A stretch of DNA of 64,000 bases, taken from positions 1-64,000 of IMG/VR virus record IMGVR_UViG_3300046787_000390; one strand, given 5' to 3'. The stretch comes from a virus. Each line of letters begins with the position of its first letter. Positions within the stretch are counted from its first letter, which is position 1. Below are positions 49,970 to 58,328 of this stretch, piece after piece. Position numbers and translations under genes: made by a program. The notes below the pieces were generated by a model that saw only the letters and a program-made list of their open reading frames with translations, did no database searches and had not been told where the DNA came from.

Positions 49970-50631
49970 TTATTGGAATCTGTGGACTCATTGGCTCTGG
50001 TAAAGATACCGCAGCCGATTACCTGGTTAATTTACATCACTTTCGTAGAGAAAGTTTTGCTAACACCCTTAAAGATGCTGTTGCTCAAGTGTTTGGTTGG
50101 GACAGAACCATGCTAGAAGGGCGCACTAAACATTCAAGAGAGTGGCGCGAACAAGTAGATCCTTGGTGGGCAGAACGCTTAAAAATGCCCGAGCTAACAC
50201 CACGTTGGGTGTTACAGCAATGGGGTACAAACGTTCTTAGAACAGGATTTCATGACGATATCTGGATTGCTAGTTTAGAAAACAAACTGCGTAATACCAC
50301 AGATGATGTTGTTATTACAGACTGCCGTTTCCCTAACGAAATCAAAGCAATCAAAGCAGCTGGCGGCATTGTAGTGCGCATTAGACGAGGTGATGAACCT
50401 GAGTGGTATAGCGCCGCAGTAGCATACAATCGTGGTCCTAATGGCAATAGCCAATGGGCTGTCAGCAAAAAGAAACTGGATACTCTAGGAGTCCATGCCA
50501 GCGAATACAGTTGGATTGGGACAGACTTTGATCAGATTTTAGATAACAACGGAACTCTAGATCATTTGTATACTCAAGTTATGCATCTGGCTCGAGATCA
50601 CCTGCCTTCCACGGTGAATCAGAACGTTTAA
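49966..50631 (+). CDS. 1: Deoxynucleoside monophosphate kinase gp1
   Basis: A 221-residue protein with P-loop GLIGSGKDT at residues 7-15 and the gp1 blocks FRRESFANTLKDAVAQVFGWDR, LEGRTKHSREWREQVDPWWAERL, TPRWVLQQWGTNVLR and VITDCRFPNE. It phosphorylates dNMPs to supply dNTPs for phage DNA synthesis. Coupled to the exonuclease by ATGA overlap, which suggests a nucleotide-recycling pair. The 3' end overlaps the convergent HNH-like gene by 53 bases. Confidence 0.93.
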   Translation: MIIGICGLIGSGKDTAADYLVNLHHFRRESFANTLKDAVAQVFGWDRTMLEGRTKHSREWREQVDPWWAERLKMPELTPRWVLQQWGTNVLRTGFHDDIWIASLENKLRNTTDDVVITDCRFPNEIKAIKAAGGIVVRIRRGDEPEWYSAAVAYNRGPNGNSQWAVSKKKLDTLGVHASEYSWIGTDFDQILDNNGTLDHLYTQVMHLARDHLPSTVNQNV

Positions 50632-50926
50632 CTTCTTCCACACAATTTAGACAAATTGTTTTTAGATTGCGCACATCAGTATTATGTAAGTTTCCGTCTA
50701 CACAGAACACAAGTAACTGAGCTGAATATCTAGCCCTGAACCCGCATCGATCACATGCGGGTTTTTTCTTGTACCCGGCACTTTGCCAACGCGGCACAGG
50801 AGGTTTTACTTTTTTGTTTTTCTTGGCGCAGGTTTCGCATCGACTTCGATAGTGCGGCACTCCGTTTTTGTGATAGTTTACTGCACAAACACGTTGCTGA
50901 CAAGCAGGGCATATAGGTCTTTTCAT
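50579..50926 (-). CDS. HNH-like nuclease, zinc-ribbon protein
   Basis: A 115-residue cysteine-rich protein: CPACQQRVC, CETCAKK, CDRCGF and CLNCVEE, with VFCVDGNLHNTDVRNLKTICLNC resembling the core of HNH/endonuclease VII-type nucleases (H-N-D-x-x-N-L and C-x-x-C). Likely a homing or repair nuclease. The catalytic first His is not certain. Late box only four bases before the ATG, predicting a leaderless transcript. Its end overlaps the gp1 gene. Confidence 0.65.
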   Translation of the reverse strand: MKRPICPACQQRVCAVNYHKNGVPHYRSRCETCAKKNKKVKPPVPRWQSAGYKKKPACDRCGFRARYSAQLLVFCVDGNLHNTDVRNLKTICLNCVEEVKRSDSPWKAGDLEPDA

Positions 50927-50930
50927 GATT

Positions 50931-50936
50931 TATTTA
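50931..50936 (-). promoter_or_regulatory. Late promoter box for HNH-like gene, leaderless arrangement
   Basis: Minus strand GTAAATAAATC then ATG; four bases between box and start codon. Confidence 0.45.
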
Positions 50937-50988
50937 CACAAAACCTTTGGCAAAGGGCACTGCAATGGGTTCTTTTTTGGTTAACCGA

Positions 50989-50994
50989 TAAATA
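50989..50994 (+). promoter_or_regulatory. Late promoter box for gp18
   Basis: CGATAAATATC, 26 bases before the gp18 ATG, with AAAAAAGGA between. Confidence 0.6.
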
Positions 50995-51020
50995 TCATTA
51001 GCTAGAAAAAAGGATTTATT

Positions 51021-54000
51021 ATGGCACTAATTTCACCAGGCGTAGAAGTATCAGTAATTGACGAGAGTCAGTACATTCCTGCTGCTACCAACTCGGTACC
51101 CTATGTATTGATTGCAACAGCACAAAATAAAGTTTCAGGAACTGGAACTGGCGTTGCTGCTGGCACATTGCAAGCAAACGCAAACATCCCTTACTTGATT
51201 ACAAGTCAGCGAGATTTGTCCGCAACATTTGGCGTACCATTCTTTTACAAAACCACAGCCGGCACACCGATTAACGGTTACGAACTCAACGAATATGGTT
51301 TGCTTGCTGCATACTCTGCCCTAGGCGTTACAAACCGTTGTTATGTTCAACGTGCAGATGTTGACTTAACTGAACTTACCGCTACATTGGTTCGCCCAAC
51401 TGGCGACCCAACCAATAACGATTATTGGTTTGACACCGCCGAAACTAACTGGGGTTTGTTCCAATGGAACCAAACAACATCGGCGTTTGCAAATTACATT
51501 CCGACTGTTATCACTAATACTGACGAAGTTGTTGATTATGCAGGTGGCGACTATACTCCGTTGCAGACCATTGGGTCAATTGGTGGGTATGCTGTTAGCG
51601 CAGTATACATTCACAACCCAATTTATTACAAGCGTGGCGGCCCAAGCACAAGCACATACAGTGCAACAGTTACATATACAACAGTTGGTAGCCCGTTGCT
51701 TAGTTTGTATAACACTTGGGTATTGCTAGGCGGCGACGACTGGAAAACTGCTTGGCCAGCGATCCAAGGCACAAATGCAAGTCCAACATTAACAGTTGGT
51801 AATAGTATTGTAATTAACGGAACTACAGTTAGTATTACTACTACTGCGGTTAAAGACCTATGCGACGAGATTAACGACGCAGCTATTACTGGTATCTATG
51901 CTGGTGTTGACCAAGGTAAGTTAGTGATTTATGCAGATTCTACTGCAACTGCTGACGGTTCTACAGGCAACGAAGGCGCAGTTATCATTGAAAACGGTAC
52001 TGGTACTCCATTGACTGCATTGGGTATTACTGCTAACCCATCTGGTTCGAACATTTCTCCGTACTATGCTCCGGCATTCTACGTTGGCGCAAGCTACAGC
52101 ATTCCACGCTGGAGATCAACTGATACAGCTCCTGAGCCAACTGGTTCTGTGTGGCAAAAATCAAACAACGTTAACCTTGGTGCTAACTTAGTATTGAAGA
52201 AATATAATTCTACTCTTGGTGTGTGGGTACAACAAAGTGTTCCAATTTATCTCAACGGATTAGAATACATTTATGCTGCCGATCCGTCGGGCGGCGGGGT
52301 GAATATTCCAGCTGGCGCAACCTGGGGTAGATATAACCCTAGTTTCGATAATCCAGACACAGCTGGTATTGAAATTCTAGAAAAAGTAACAGCTGGCCCT
52401 ACTATTGTAACTGGCGATGACACATCTCCAGGTCCGTTTATAACTAGTAATGCATTTTTAATGCAAGCATCTCAGCCAGGCACTGCTACTGCAACATCTG
52501 CTACTGTTACCTTGCAAGGAACTACAGCGTCAGCATTTATTGCAGCGGTTAGCGCAGCAAACATTCCATATGTATCTGCATCTATTGATAGCGACGGCGC
52601 AATTGTGTTTACACACTCATTGGGCGGTACTATTACATTAACTAACACTGTTGGCACTCCAGTTACTACTGCTGGGTTTAATACAAGCGTTCAAGGAGTA
52701 ACACCTGGTCCAAATAATTCGTTGATCATAACACCGTTTTTATCAGCACCATGGTTTACATACACAGCAAGTGATACTACACCAAACCAGGATCCTGCAG
52801 ATGGACGTTTGTGGTTCTATAGTGCTACTACACAAGCGGACATTATGATCCAGGACAACGGAACATGGCAAGGTTATCAGAACGTGGATAACGATGTCCG
52901 TGGTTATAACTTAACTGAAACTAATGCAAGTGGCCCTATCTTTGCAACTACTGCACCAGCAACTCAAAATGATTCTGCTGAAACTCCGTTGGCATATGGT
53001 GATTTATGGATTGACACTAGCGACCTAGAAAACTATCCAGTGATTTATCGTTGGGAATTAGTCGATGCTGTTGCTCAATGGGTTCAAATTGTAAATACTG
53101 ACCAGACTACAGAAAATGGTATTTTGTTTGCAGACGCTCGCTGGGCGCCAAATGGCACTACTGATCCAATTGCAGACCCGATCCCAACTATTGCAAGTTT
53201 GCTAACAAGCGATTATCTTGACTTAGATGCTCCAGATCCTTCACTATATCCACAAGGTATGTTGTTGTTTAACACACGACGTTCTGGGTATAATGTAAAG
53301 AGTTTCCAAGTTGATTATTTCAATGGCCAAAGTTTCCCTGATGATATATTACCTTCGGTAACAAACGCTTGGGTTACACAAAGCGGAAACAAAGCTGATG
53401 GAAGCCCATACATGGGTCGCCAAGCACAACGAGCAATTATTGTTGCTGCATTAAAATCAGGTATTGATGCTTCTACTGATATCAGAGAAGAACAACGTCA
53501 ATTTAACTTGATTGCATGCCCTCAGTACCCTGAGTTGATTCCTAACATGGTTGAGTTGAATAACGATCGCAATAACACTGCATTCGTAATTGGTGACACA
53601 CCTTTGAGACTTGGCCCAGATGCTACTACAATTACATCGTGGGCAACTGACAATTCTGGAAACGGATTCCCAACAGGTGATGGTTTAACAACCAGCGATG
53701 TCTATCTTGGTGTATTCTATCCAAGTTGCCAAACTACTGACCTAAGTGGTAGCTCAGTTGTACAGCCTCCAAGTCACATGATGTTGCGCACAGTTCTTCG
53801 CTCAGACGAAGTTGCATACCCATGGTTAGCTCCAGCTGGTACACGTCGCGGTGTAATTGACAACGCACTACGTATCGGATATGTAAATTCTACCACTGGC
53901 GAATTTGCTCCTCTTGGTGTAAATCAAGGGCTACGTGACGTTCTATATGAACTTGATATTAACCCGATTACGTTTGTTCCTGGTGTTGGTATTACTAACT

Positions 54001-54380
54001 TTGGTAATAAGACATTTACTTCAGCAACATCTGCAATGGATCGAATTAACGTATCGCGTTTAATTGCGTATATCCGTAACAGATTGCAAGGTATTGGTAA
54101 AACATTCTTGTTTGAACCAAACGATCAAATTACAAGAAATGAATTTAGCAGTGCTATTAATTCATTGATGATCGACTTGGTTAACAAACGTGGTATCTAC
54201 GACTACCTTGTTGTTTGTGACTTAACTAACAACACACCAGCACGTATCGATCGCAATGAATTGTGGGTTGATATTGCAATTGAGCCAGTTAAAGCAGTTG
54301 AATTCATCTACATTCCACTACGCTTGAAGAACACTGGCGAAATTGCAAGTGGTGTAAGCACAGTATCTTCAGCAGGTTAA
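51021..54380 (+). CDS. 18: Tail sheath protein gp18
   Basis: A 1119-residue protein, much longer than T4 gp18 (659). The N-terminus (LISPGVEVSVIDESQYIPAATNSVPYVLI) and the C-terminal third (TSDVYLGVFYPSCQTTDLSGSSVVQPPSHMMLRTVLRSDEVAYPWLAPAG, NRLQGIGKTFLFEPND, INSLMIDLVNKRGIYDYLVVCD) are the sheath core conserved in contractile tails. The extra roughly 450 residues in the middle are beta-rich, Thr/Gly-rich insertions that would lie on the sheath surface. It polymerises around the tube and contracts at infection. Followed by a terminator. Confidence 0.95.
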   Translation: MALISPGVEVSVIDESQYIPAATNSVPYVLIATAQNKVSGTGTGVAAGTLQANANIPYLITSQRDLSATFGVPFFYKTTAGTPINGYELNEYGLLAAYSALGVTNRCYVQRADVDLTELTATLVRPTGDPTNNDYWFDTAETNWGLFQWNQTTSAFANYIPTVITNTDEVVDYAGGDYTPLQTIGSIGGYAVSAVYIHNPIYYKRGGPSTSTYSATVTYTTVGSPLLSLYNTWVLLGGDDWKTAWPAIQGTNASPTLTVGNSIVINGTTVSITTTAVKDLCDEINDAAITGIYAGVDQGKLVIYADSTATADGSTGNEGAVIIENGTGTPLTALGITANPSGSNISPYYAPAFYVGASYSIPRWRSTDTAPEPTGSVWQKSNNVNLGANLVLKKYNSTLGVWVQQSVPIYLNGLEYIYAADPSGGGVNIPAGATWGRYNPSFDNPDTAGIEILEKVTAGPTIVTGDDTSPGPFITSNAFLMQASQPGTATATSATVTLQGTTASAFIAAVSAANIPYVSASIDSDGAIVFTHSLGGTITLTNTVGTPVTTAGFNTSVQGVTPGPNNSLIITPFLSAPWFTYTASDTTPNQDPADGRLWFYSATTQADIMIQDNGTWQGYQNVDNDVRGYNLTETNASGPIFATTAPATQNDSAETPLAYGDLWIDTSDLENYPVIYRWELVDAVAQWVQIVNTDQTTENGILFADARWAPNGTTDPIADPIPTIASLLTSDYLDLDAPDPSLYPQGMLLFNTRRSGYNVKSFQVDYFNGQSFPDDILPSVTNAWVTQSGNKADGSPYMGRQAQRAIIVAALKSGIDASTDIREEQRQFNLIACPQYPELIPNMVELNNDRNNTAFVIGDTPLRLGPDATTITSWATDNSGNGFPTGDGLTTSDVYLGVFYPSCQTTDLSGSSVVQPPSHMMLRTVLRSDEVAYPWLAPAGTRRGVIDNALRIGYVNSTTGEFAPLGVNQGLRDVLYELDINPITFVPGVGITNFGNKTFTSATSAMDRINVSRLIAYIRNRLQGIGKTFLFEPNDQITRNEFSSAINSLMIDLVNKRGIYDYLVVCDLTNNTPARIDRNELWVDIAIEPVKAVEFIYIPLRLKNTGEIASGVSTVSSAG

Positions 54381-54401
54381 TGCTTCAAGTTACTTCAAAT
54401 A

Positions 54402-54429
54402 AAATAGGGTCCAATGGGCCCTATTTTTT
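54402..54429 (+). terminator. Intrinsic terminator after gp18
   Basis: AAATAGGGtCC-AAT-GGgCCCTATTTTTT, a stem of about 10 pairs and T-run, between the gp18 stop and the gp19 promoter. Confidence 0.8.
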
Positions 54430-54443
54430 CTTGACTAAAATAG

Positions 54444-54451
54444 TATAAATA
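54444..54451 (+). promoter_or_regulatory. Late promoter box (full TATAAATA) for gp19
   Basis: TATAAATAAAGAC followed by AGGAGAT and the gp19 ATG 21 bases later. Directly downstream of the gp18 terminator, giving gp19 independent control. Confidence 0.75.
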
Positions 54452-54472
54452 AAGACATACAGGAGATATAAT

Positions 54473-55129
54473 ATGGCAGTAGCATCATTAACAAAACTGA
54501 CAGTGCCCTTAGCGAGTGATCAGAGTCAATCAACTCAGGGCTTGTTGATGCCTAAACTCAAATACAGATTTAGAGTTACATTTGATGGATTCGGCACTTC
54601 GAACAGTGCTTCACCAACAACAGAAATGACCAAGCAAGTAATGGATTTTGCTCGTCCTACTGTTTCGTTTGAAGAAATCTCAATTCCAATCTATAACTCA
54701 ACAATTAAATTAGCTGGTAAACACAGCTGGAACGATGTTACATGTACATTGCGCGATGATGCAACTGGACAGGTTACACGTTTAGTTGGCGAACAACTAC
54801 AGAAGCAATTGGACTTTGCTGAACAAGCAAGTGCAGCAGCTGGCATTGATTATAAATTTACTACAACGTTGCAAATCTTAGATGGTGGTAATGGCACTAG
54901 CCAACCAGTTGTTCTTGAACAGTGGGAACTGTATGGTTGCTACTTGAAAGAAGTTAACTATGGCGATGTAAATTACGGTTCTAGTGAGCCAGTAACAGTT
55001 GCAATGACACTATCATATGATAACGCTATGCAAATTAACTCTGTAAGCGGTCAACCTGATGGTGTTGGTTCGAGCATCGGCACACGATCACTTGGATCAG
55101 TAGCTACAGGACCTAGTAACGTAGTCTAA
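54473..55129 (+). CDS. 19: Tail tube protein gp19
   Basis: A 218-residue protein (T4 gp19 is 163). LMPKLKYRFRVTFDGFG, VMDFARPTVSFEEISIPIYNSTIKLAGKHSWNDVTCTLRDD and WELYGCYLKEVNYGDVNYGSSEPVTVAMTLSYDNAMQ are the tube-family blocks. It polymerises into the rigid inner tube that DNA passes through. AGGAG precedes the ATG. Confidence 0.94.
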   Translation: MAVASLTKLTVPLASDQSQSTQGLLMPKLKYRFRVTFDGFGTSNSASPTTEMTKQVMDFARPTVSFEEISIPIYNSTIKLAGKHSWNDVTCTLRDDATGQVTRLVGEQLQKQLDFAEQASAAAGIDYKFTTTLQILDGGNGTSQPVVLEQWELYGCYLKEVNYGDVNYGSSEPVTVAMTLSYDNAMQINSVSGQPDGVGSSIGTRSLGSVATGPSNVV

Positions 55130-55142
55130 TAGGATCTATTAG

Positions 55143-56384
55143 ATGGCGTTTGGTCAAAGCTATATCTTAAAAGGTTTTACCGGCGATGAAGGCGTAAAAG
55201 ATTACGCACACGCCTCTAAAACCTTTTTAACCAACGGATACGAATTTGCGCCACGCCACAAATATCAATTCCACGTTTACTTTACAATAAACACAACATT
55301 TGTCCCGGCACTAAGAACAGCGTTTGGAAATAATCAAGAAATTGCAACCATTGGCCTTATGGTCAAGAATGTCCAACTGCCTAATTACAATATTTCTGTT
55401 GAACAAATGAATCAATACAATCGTAAGCGATTGGTCCAAACTAAAATTGATTATCAGCCAGTGCAATTTGAATTCCACGATGATGGCGGCGACTTAGTTC
55501 GAGATTTTTGGTATAGTTATTATTCATATTACTATAAAGACCCCAGTCAAAAATACGATAACCTATCACCGACTAACGGTAGCTTAGGACCTCTAACTGG
55601 CACACCTAACGGTTTTAGTTACAGTGCTAGAGACATTTACGATAACACCAGATCTGTGAACGACTGGGGATATATCGGCGAAAGTTATTCAGACGGCGCT
55701 GATACATACGGTGTTGGTCAGAATGGTAAACAGCCATTTTTTAAAGACATTAGAATTTATGGATTTAACCAACACAAGTGGGCAAGCTATGTATTGATCA
55801 ATCCTTTGATTACTGAATGGCAGCACGACACTTATGATTACGCTCAAAGCGGCGGAACAATGAGTAACAGGATGACTATTCGTTACGAAACTGTAAAGTA
55901 TGGTACCGGCGCTATTGGCGATGTTAGACCAGATACTAATGTTGTTGGATTTGCTGATCCAGCATACTATGATACTGAAATTAGCGGTATTACTAGACCA
56001 GGCTCTAACGCAACTGTGCTCGGACAAGGTGGCTTAATTGATACAGGCATTGGTATCGCTGAAGATTTAGCAAGCGGTGGTGTAGCCGGCTATCTTGGAG
56101 CGATACAAAAAGCATCGTCTGCATACAATACATACAAAGACAAAGATTTGGCGAGTATTGCCAACAGAGAAGTTAGAGATAGCGCAAAAACTATTGCCAA
56201 GGGTGCGTTACCGGCAGTGCAAAGAGCAGTGCTTGGTACAGCTGGCGTTCCTGGTGTGCCGGGTTCGGGTCAGCGTGGTGTGTTAGACGGCATCTTCTTC
56301 CCAACACCTCCTAAAGGTAACAGCCCGACACAAATCGCAAGCACTGCGTTTGATCAACTTAGAAACCAAGCTCGAGGGCGATAA
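55143..56384 (+). CDS. 54: Tail-tube-like protein, candidate baseplate-tube initiator gp54
   Basis: A 413-residue protein. Residues about 30-150 resemble a tube fold (FAPRHKYQFHVYFTIN, VKNVQLPNYNISVEQMNQYNRKRLVQTKIDYQPVQFEFHDD, LVRDFWYSYYSYYYKD) and about 200-260 has FKDIRIYGFNQHKWASYVLINPLITEWQHDTYDY, again tube-family style. The C-terminal 130 residues are Gly/Ala-rich and unstructured. Adjacent to gp19. It may start tube assembly on the baseplate (the gp54 role), but could equally be a second tube or terminator protein. Confidence 0.6.
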   Translation: MAFGQSYILKGFTGDEGVKDYAHASKTFLTNGYEFAPRHKYQFHVYFTINTTFVPALRTAFGNNQEIATIGLMVKNVQLPNYNISVEQMNQYNRKRLVQTKIDYQPVQFEFHDDGGDLVRDFWYSYYSYYYKDPSQKYDNLSPTNGSLGPLTGTPNGFSYSARDIYDNTRSVNDWGYIGESYSDGADTYGVGQNGKQPFFKDIRIYGFNQHKWASYVLINPLITEWQHDTYDYAQSGGTMSNRMTIRYETVKYGTGAIGDVRPDTNVVGFADPAYYDTEISGITRPGSNATVLGQGGLIDTGIGIAEDLASGGVAGYLGAIQKASSAYNTYKDKDLASIANREVRDSAKTIAKGALPAVQRAVLGTAGVPGVPGSGQRGVLDGIFFPTPPKGNSPTQIASTAFDQLRNQARGR

Positions 56385-56387
56385 GCA

Positions 56388-56747
56388 ATGGGAACCATTA
56401 ACGCAATCAATCCTAAGATTGATCAAACAGTTCGTATATACGACGAGTTTTACAACTACGCCGAAAATGTACCAGCTGCGGAATACGACATTGTAAACAG
56501 CTATTTTCAAAGCGTGTTTAATACCGCTGAACAAGCACAAAACTTTACCGTGGCAATCTTTAGAGCAGCACAAGAAAGTGGTGTAGATGCACTAACAATT
56601 TTAAGTGAAATTGAAGGCACTACTGGGCCGCAATTGACTGCAAATTTGTGCTACTATTTAAATAGTGCCAGAAGTAATGCAACATTGCTTGGAGTTCTTG
56701 CACCAGCAACACCCAATTATTGGACTGCTAGAAACGTGAGGCAGTAA
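56388..56747 (+). CDS. Small virion or assembly protein, unknown
   Basis: A 119-residue mainly helical protein (VRIYDEFYNYAENVPAAEYDIVNSYFQSVFNTAEQAQNFTVAIFRAAQ). I recognise the type from the gp19-gp4 interval of T4-like phages of aquatic bacteria, but no function. The stop overlaps the gp4 start (TAATG), so it is coupled to gp4. GC content and codons are like its neighbours. Confidence 0.7.
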   Translation: MGTINAINPKIDQTVRIYDEFYNYAENVPAAEYDIVNSYFQSVFNTAEQAQNFTVAIFRAAQESGVDALTILSEIEGTTGPQLTANLCYYLNSARSNATLLGVLAPATPNYWTARNVRQ

Positions 56748-57178
56748 TGGCCAAATGGGCACAAGGCGCTTATAAGATTACTAACCCTGCAAAGTATGTG
56801 GGCAAAGGCGATCCTAGATATCGTTCTGGTTGGGAATTTGCGTTTATGCGCTTTTGTGATACTAACGAACATGTGTTACAATGGGCAAGTGAAAGTATCA
56901 ACGTTCCTTACAGACACCCGCTAACTGGTAAACAAACAATCTATGTTCCGGATTTTCTAGTTGTTTACAGAACCAAAAACAACATGGTAAAAGCCGAAGT
57001 AATCGAAATTAAACCTTCGGGGCAAAGCGTAATTACTGAAAAACAGAAGCCACAAGAACGTGCAGTAGTAGCAGTTAATCATGCAAAATGGGCAGCAGCA
57101 ACAGCTTGGTGCCAGCGCCAAGGCCTGACTTTTCGAGTAATTACAGAGAAGGAAATGTTTCACAACGGTCGTCCATAA
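56747..57178 (+). CDS. 4: Head completion protein gp4
   Basis: A 143-residue protein, close to T4 gp4 (150). Diagnostic blocks are YRSGWEFAFMRFCDTNEHVLQWASESINVPYRHPLTGK and YVPDFLVVY. A PD-(D/E)xK nuclease-like site is visible: E30, D69, E87 and K89 (VIEIK). gp4 completes DNA-filled heads before tail joining and may trim DNA at the portal. Confidence 0.92.
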   Translation: MAKWAQGAYKITNPAKYVGKGDPRYRSGWEFAFMRFCDTNEHVLQWASESINVPYRHPLTGKQTIYVPDFLVVYRTKNNMVKAEVIEIKPSGQSVITEKQKPQERAVVAVNHAKWAAATAWCQRQGLTFRVITEKEMFHNGRP

Positions 57179-57183
57179 GCCCA

Positions 57184-57189
57184 TAAATA
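57184..57189 (+). promoter_or_regulatory. Late promoter box for gp16, leaderless arrangement
   Basis: CCATAAATATGGC then ATG at 57194; four bases between the box and the start codon, no ribosome site. Confidence 0.5.
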
Positions 57190-57193
57190 TGGC

Positions 57194-57688
57194 ATGACTA
57201 AGAAACTTGAAGAGTTGTTCGACTTACCGACTAGTGAATCTATTAGTGATCACTTGATCGACACTAGCCACCTAACAATCGAAGACACACAAACAATTAT
57301 CAGTAATGTAGATACTACTATTGATAAAATTGATGCTGCATTAGCAGAAGTGTCTGATGTTGACCGTTCTGATTCAGAACTAGACGAAATTGCAGACCTT
57401 GCGAAAAAGAGCTTTAATGATCTGTCTGATCTCGGCATGAATGTAGACTCAAGATTTGCAGCAGAAATCTTTGGTGTTGCTGGCACTATGCTAGGACATG
57501 CACTCAGTGCTAAAACAGCCAAGATGAACAAAAAGCTCAAGATGATCGATCTTCAAATGAAGAAATTAAAACTGGACCGAGACATGCAAAGTGAAGACGG
57601 CCCATCAGAAACTGCTCAAGGCCAAGTATTAAATCGAAATGATATACTGGAACGACTGTTAGCCAGTAGAGATCAAAAATCTAAATAA
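57194..57688 (+). CDS. 16: Terminase small subunit gp16
   Basis: A 164-residue protein, exactly the T4 gp16 length. The C-terminal helical block AAEIFGVAGTMLGHALSAKTAKMNKKLKMIDLQMKKLKLD is diagnostic; the N-terminus is acidic. gp16 stimulates the large terminase gp17, which is not in this window. Lies next to gp4. Confidence 0.9.
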   Translation: MTKKLEELFDLPTSESISDHLIDTSHLTIEDTQTIISNVDTTIDKIDAALAEVSDVDRSDSELDEIADLAKKSFNDLSDLGMNVDSRFAAEIFGVAGTMLGHALSAKTAKMNKKLKMIDLQMKKLKLDRDMQSEDGPSETAQGQVLNRNDILERLLASRDQKSK

Positions 57689-57691
57689 GCA

Positions 57692-57697
57692 TAAATA
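57692..57697 (+). promoter_or_regulatory. Late promoter box downstream of gp16
   Basis: GCATAAATATC, 17 bases before the ATG at 57715, with TAGGAAA between. Confidence 0.55.
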
Positions 57698-57714
57698 TCA
57701 TATAGGAAACTGAC

Positions 57715-58323
57715 ATGAAACACTTTAGAGACTATCTAATCGAAAGCGAAAGAACCTACTCTTATCGCATCAAATTCGCCGGCGACTTGCCCGGTGACTT
57801 CTTGAAAGCATTCAAAGCAAAGCTGGATCAATTTGATCCTGCTAAAATTGGAGACTTAAAGACCACTCCAATCCAAGCTAGAACACCGGACTTTCCTGCA
57901 TTTAACAATGAGCGTACAAGCACTCTTGATGTAGAATTCCGTTACCCTGCAATTGATGCACAGATTCGTCAAATTGCACAGTTGCTAGGCTTTGATCCTA
58001 ACCGTGTGTTAATGCAAACTCCTAACTACTCAGACAACAATCAAGAAGAACGTGTTGATATTGAAGAACAAAACAAGGAATTGTTAGACGATACTGATTA
58101 TCCTGCTCCGGACGCTAAACAAAAAGCCCTAAGCAAAGATTATGCAACCGGCCCTTACGATCATGCAGTTCTTAAAAACGCATATCGTTCAGATTTTACA
58201 ATTGCTGGTGAGAAAACAAAGCCTGCAGAAACTACAAATGACTTGCCACAGGGTAAAAACAGCCCGATGAGCAACGTCAAGCGTCCACCAAAGCCAGCAA
58301 CTGGCCGTAACCCACGAGGATAA
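57715..58323 (+). CDS. Virion protein with capsid-targeting-like N-terminus
   Basis: A 202-residue protein. MKHFRDYLIESERTYSYRIKFAGDLPGDFLKAFK: the start resembles the capsid-targeting sequence of T4 internal proteins (MKTYQEFIAEA), and L-I-E at residues 8-10 fits the gp21 cut rule (L/I)-x-E. The middle has an EFRYPAIDAQIRQIAQLLGFDPNRVLMQTPNY ordered domain; the tail is disordered and basic. Likely packed inside the head. No enzymatic motif seen. Confidence 0.6.
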   Translation: MKHFRDYLIESERTYSYRIKFAGDLPGDFLKAFKAKLDQFDPAKIGDLKTTPIQARTPDFPAFNNERTSTLDVEFRYPAIDAQIRQIAQLLGFDPNRVLMQTPNYSDNNQEERVDIEEQNKELLDDTDYPAPDAKQKALSKDYATGPYDHAVLKNAYRSDFTIAGEKTKPAETTNDLPQGKNSPMSNVKRPPKPATGRNPRG

Positions 58324-58328
58324 TTCAA

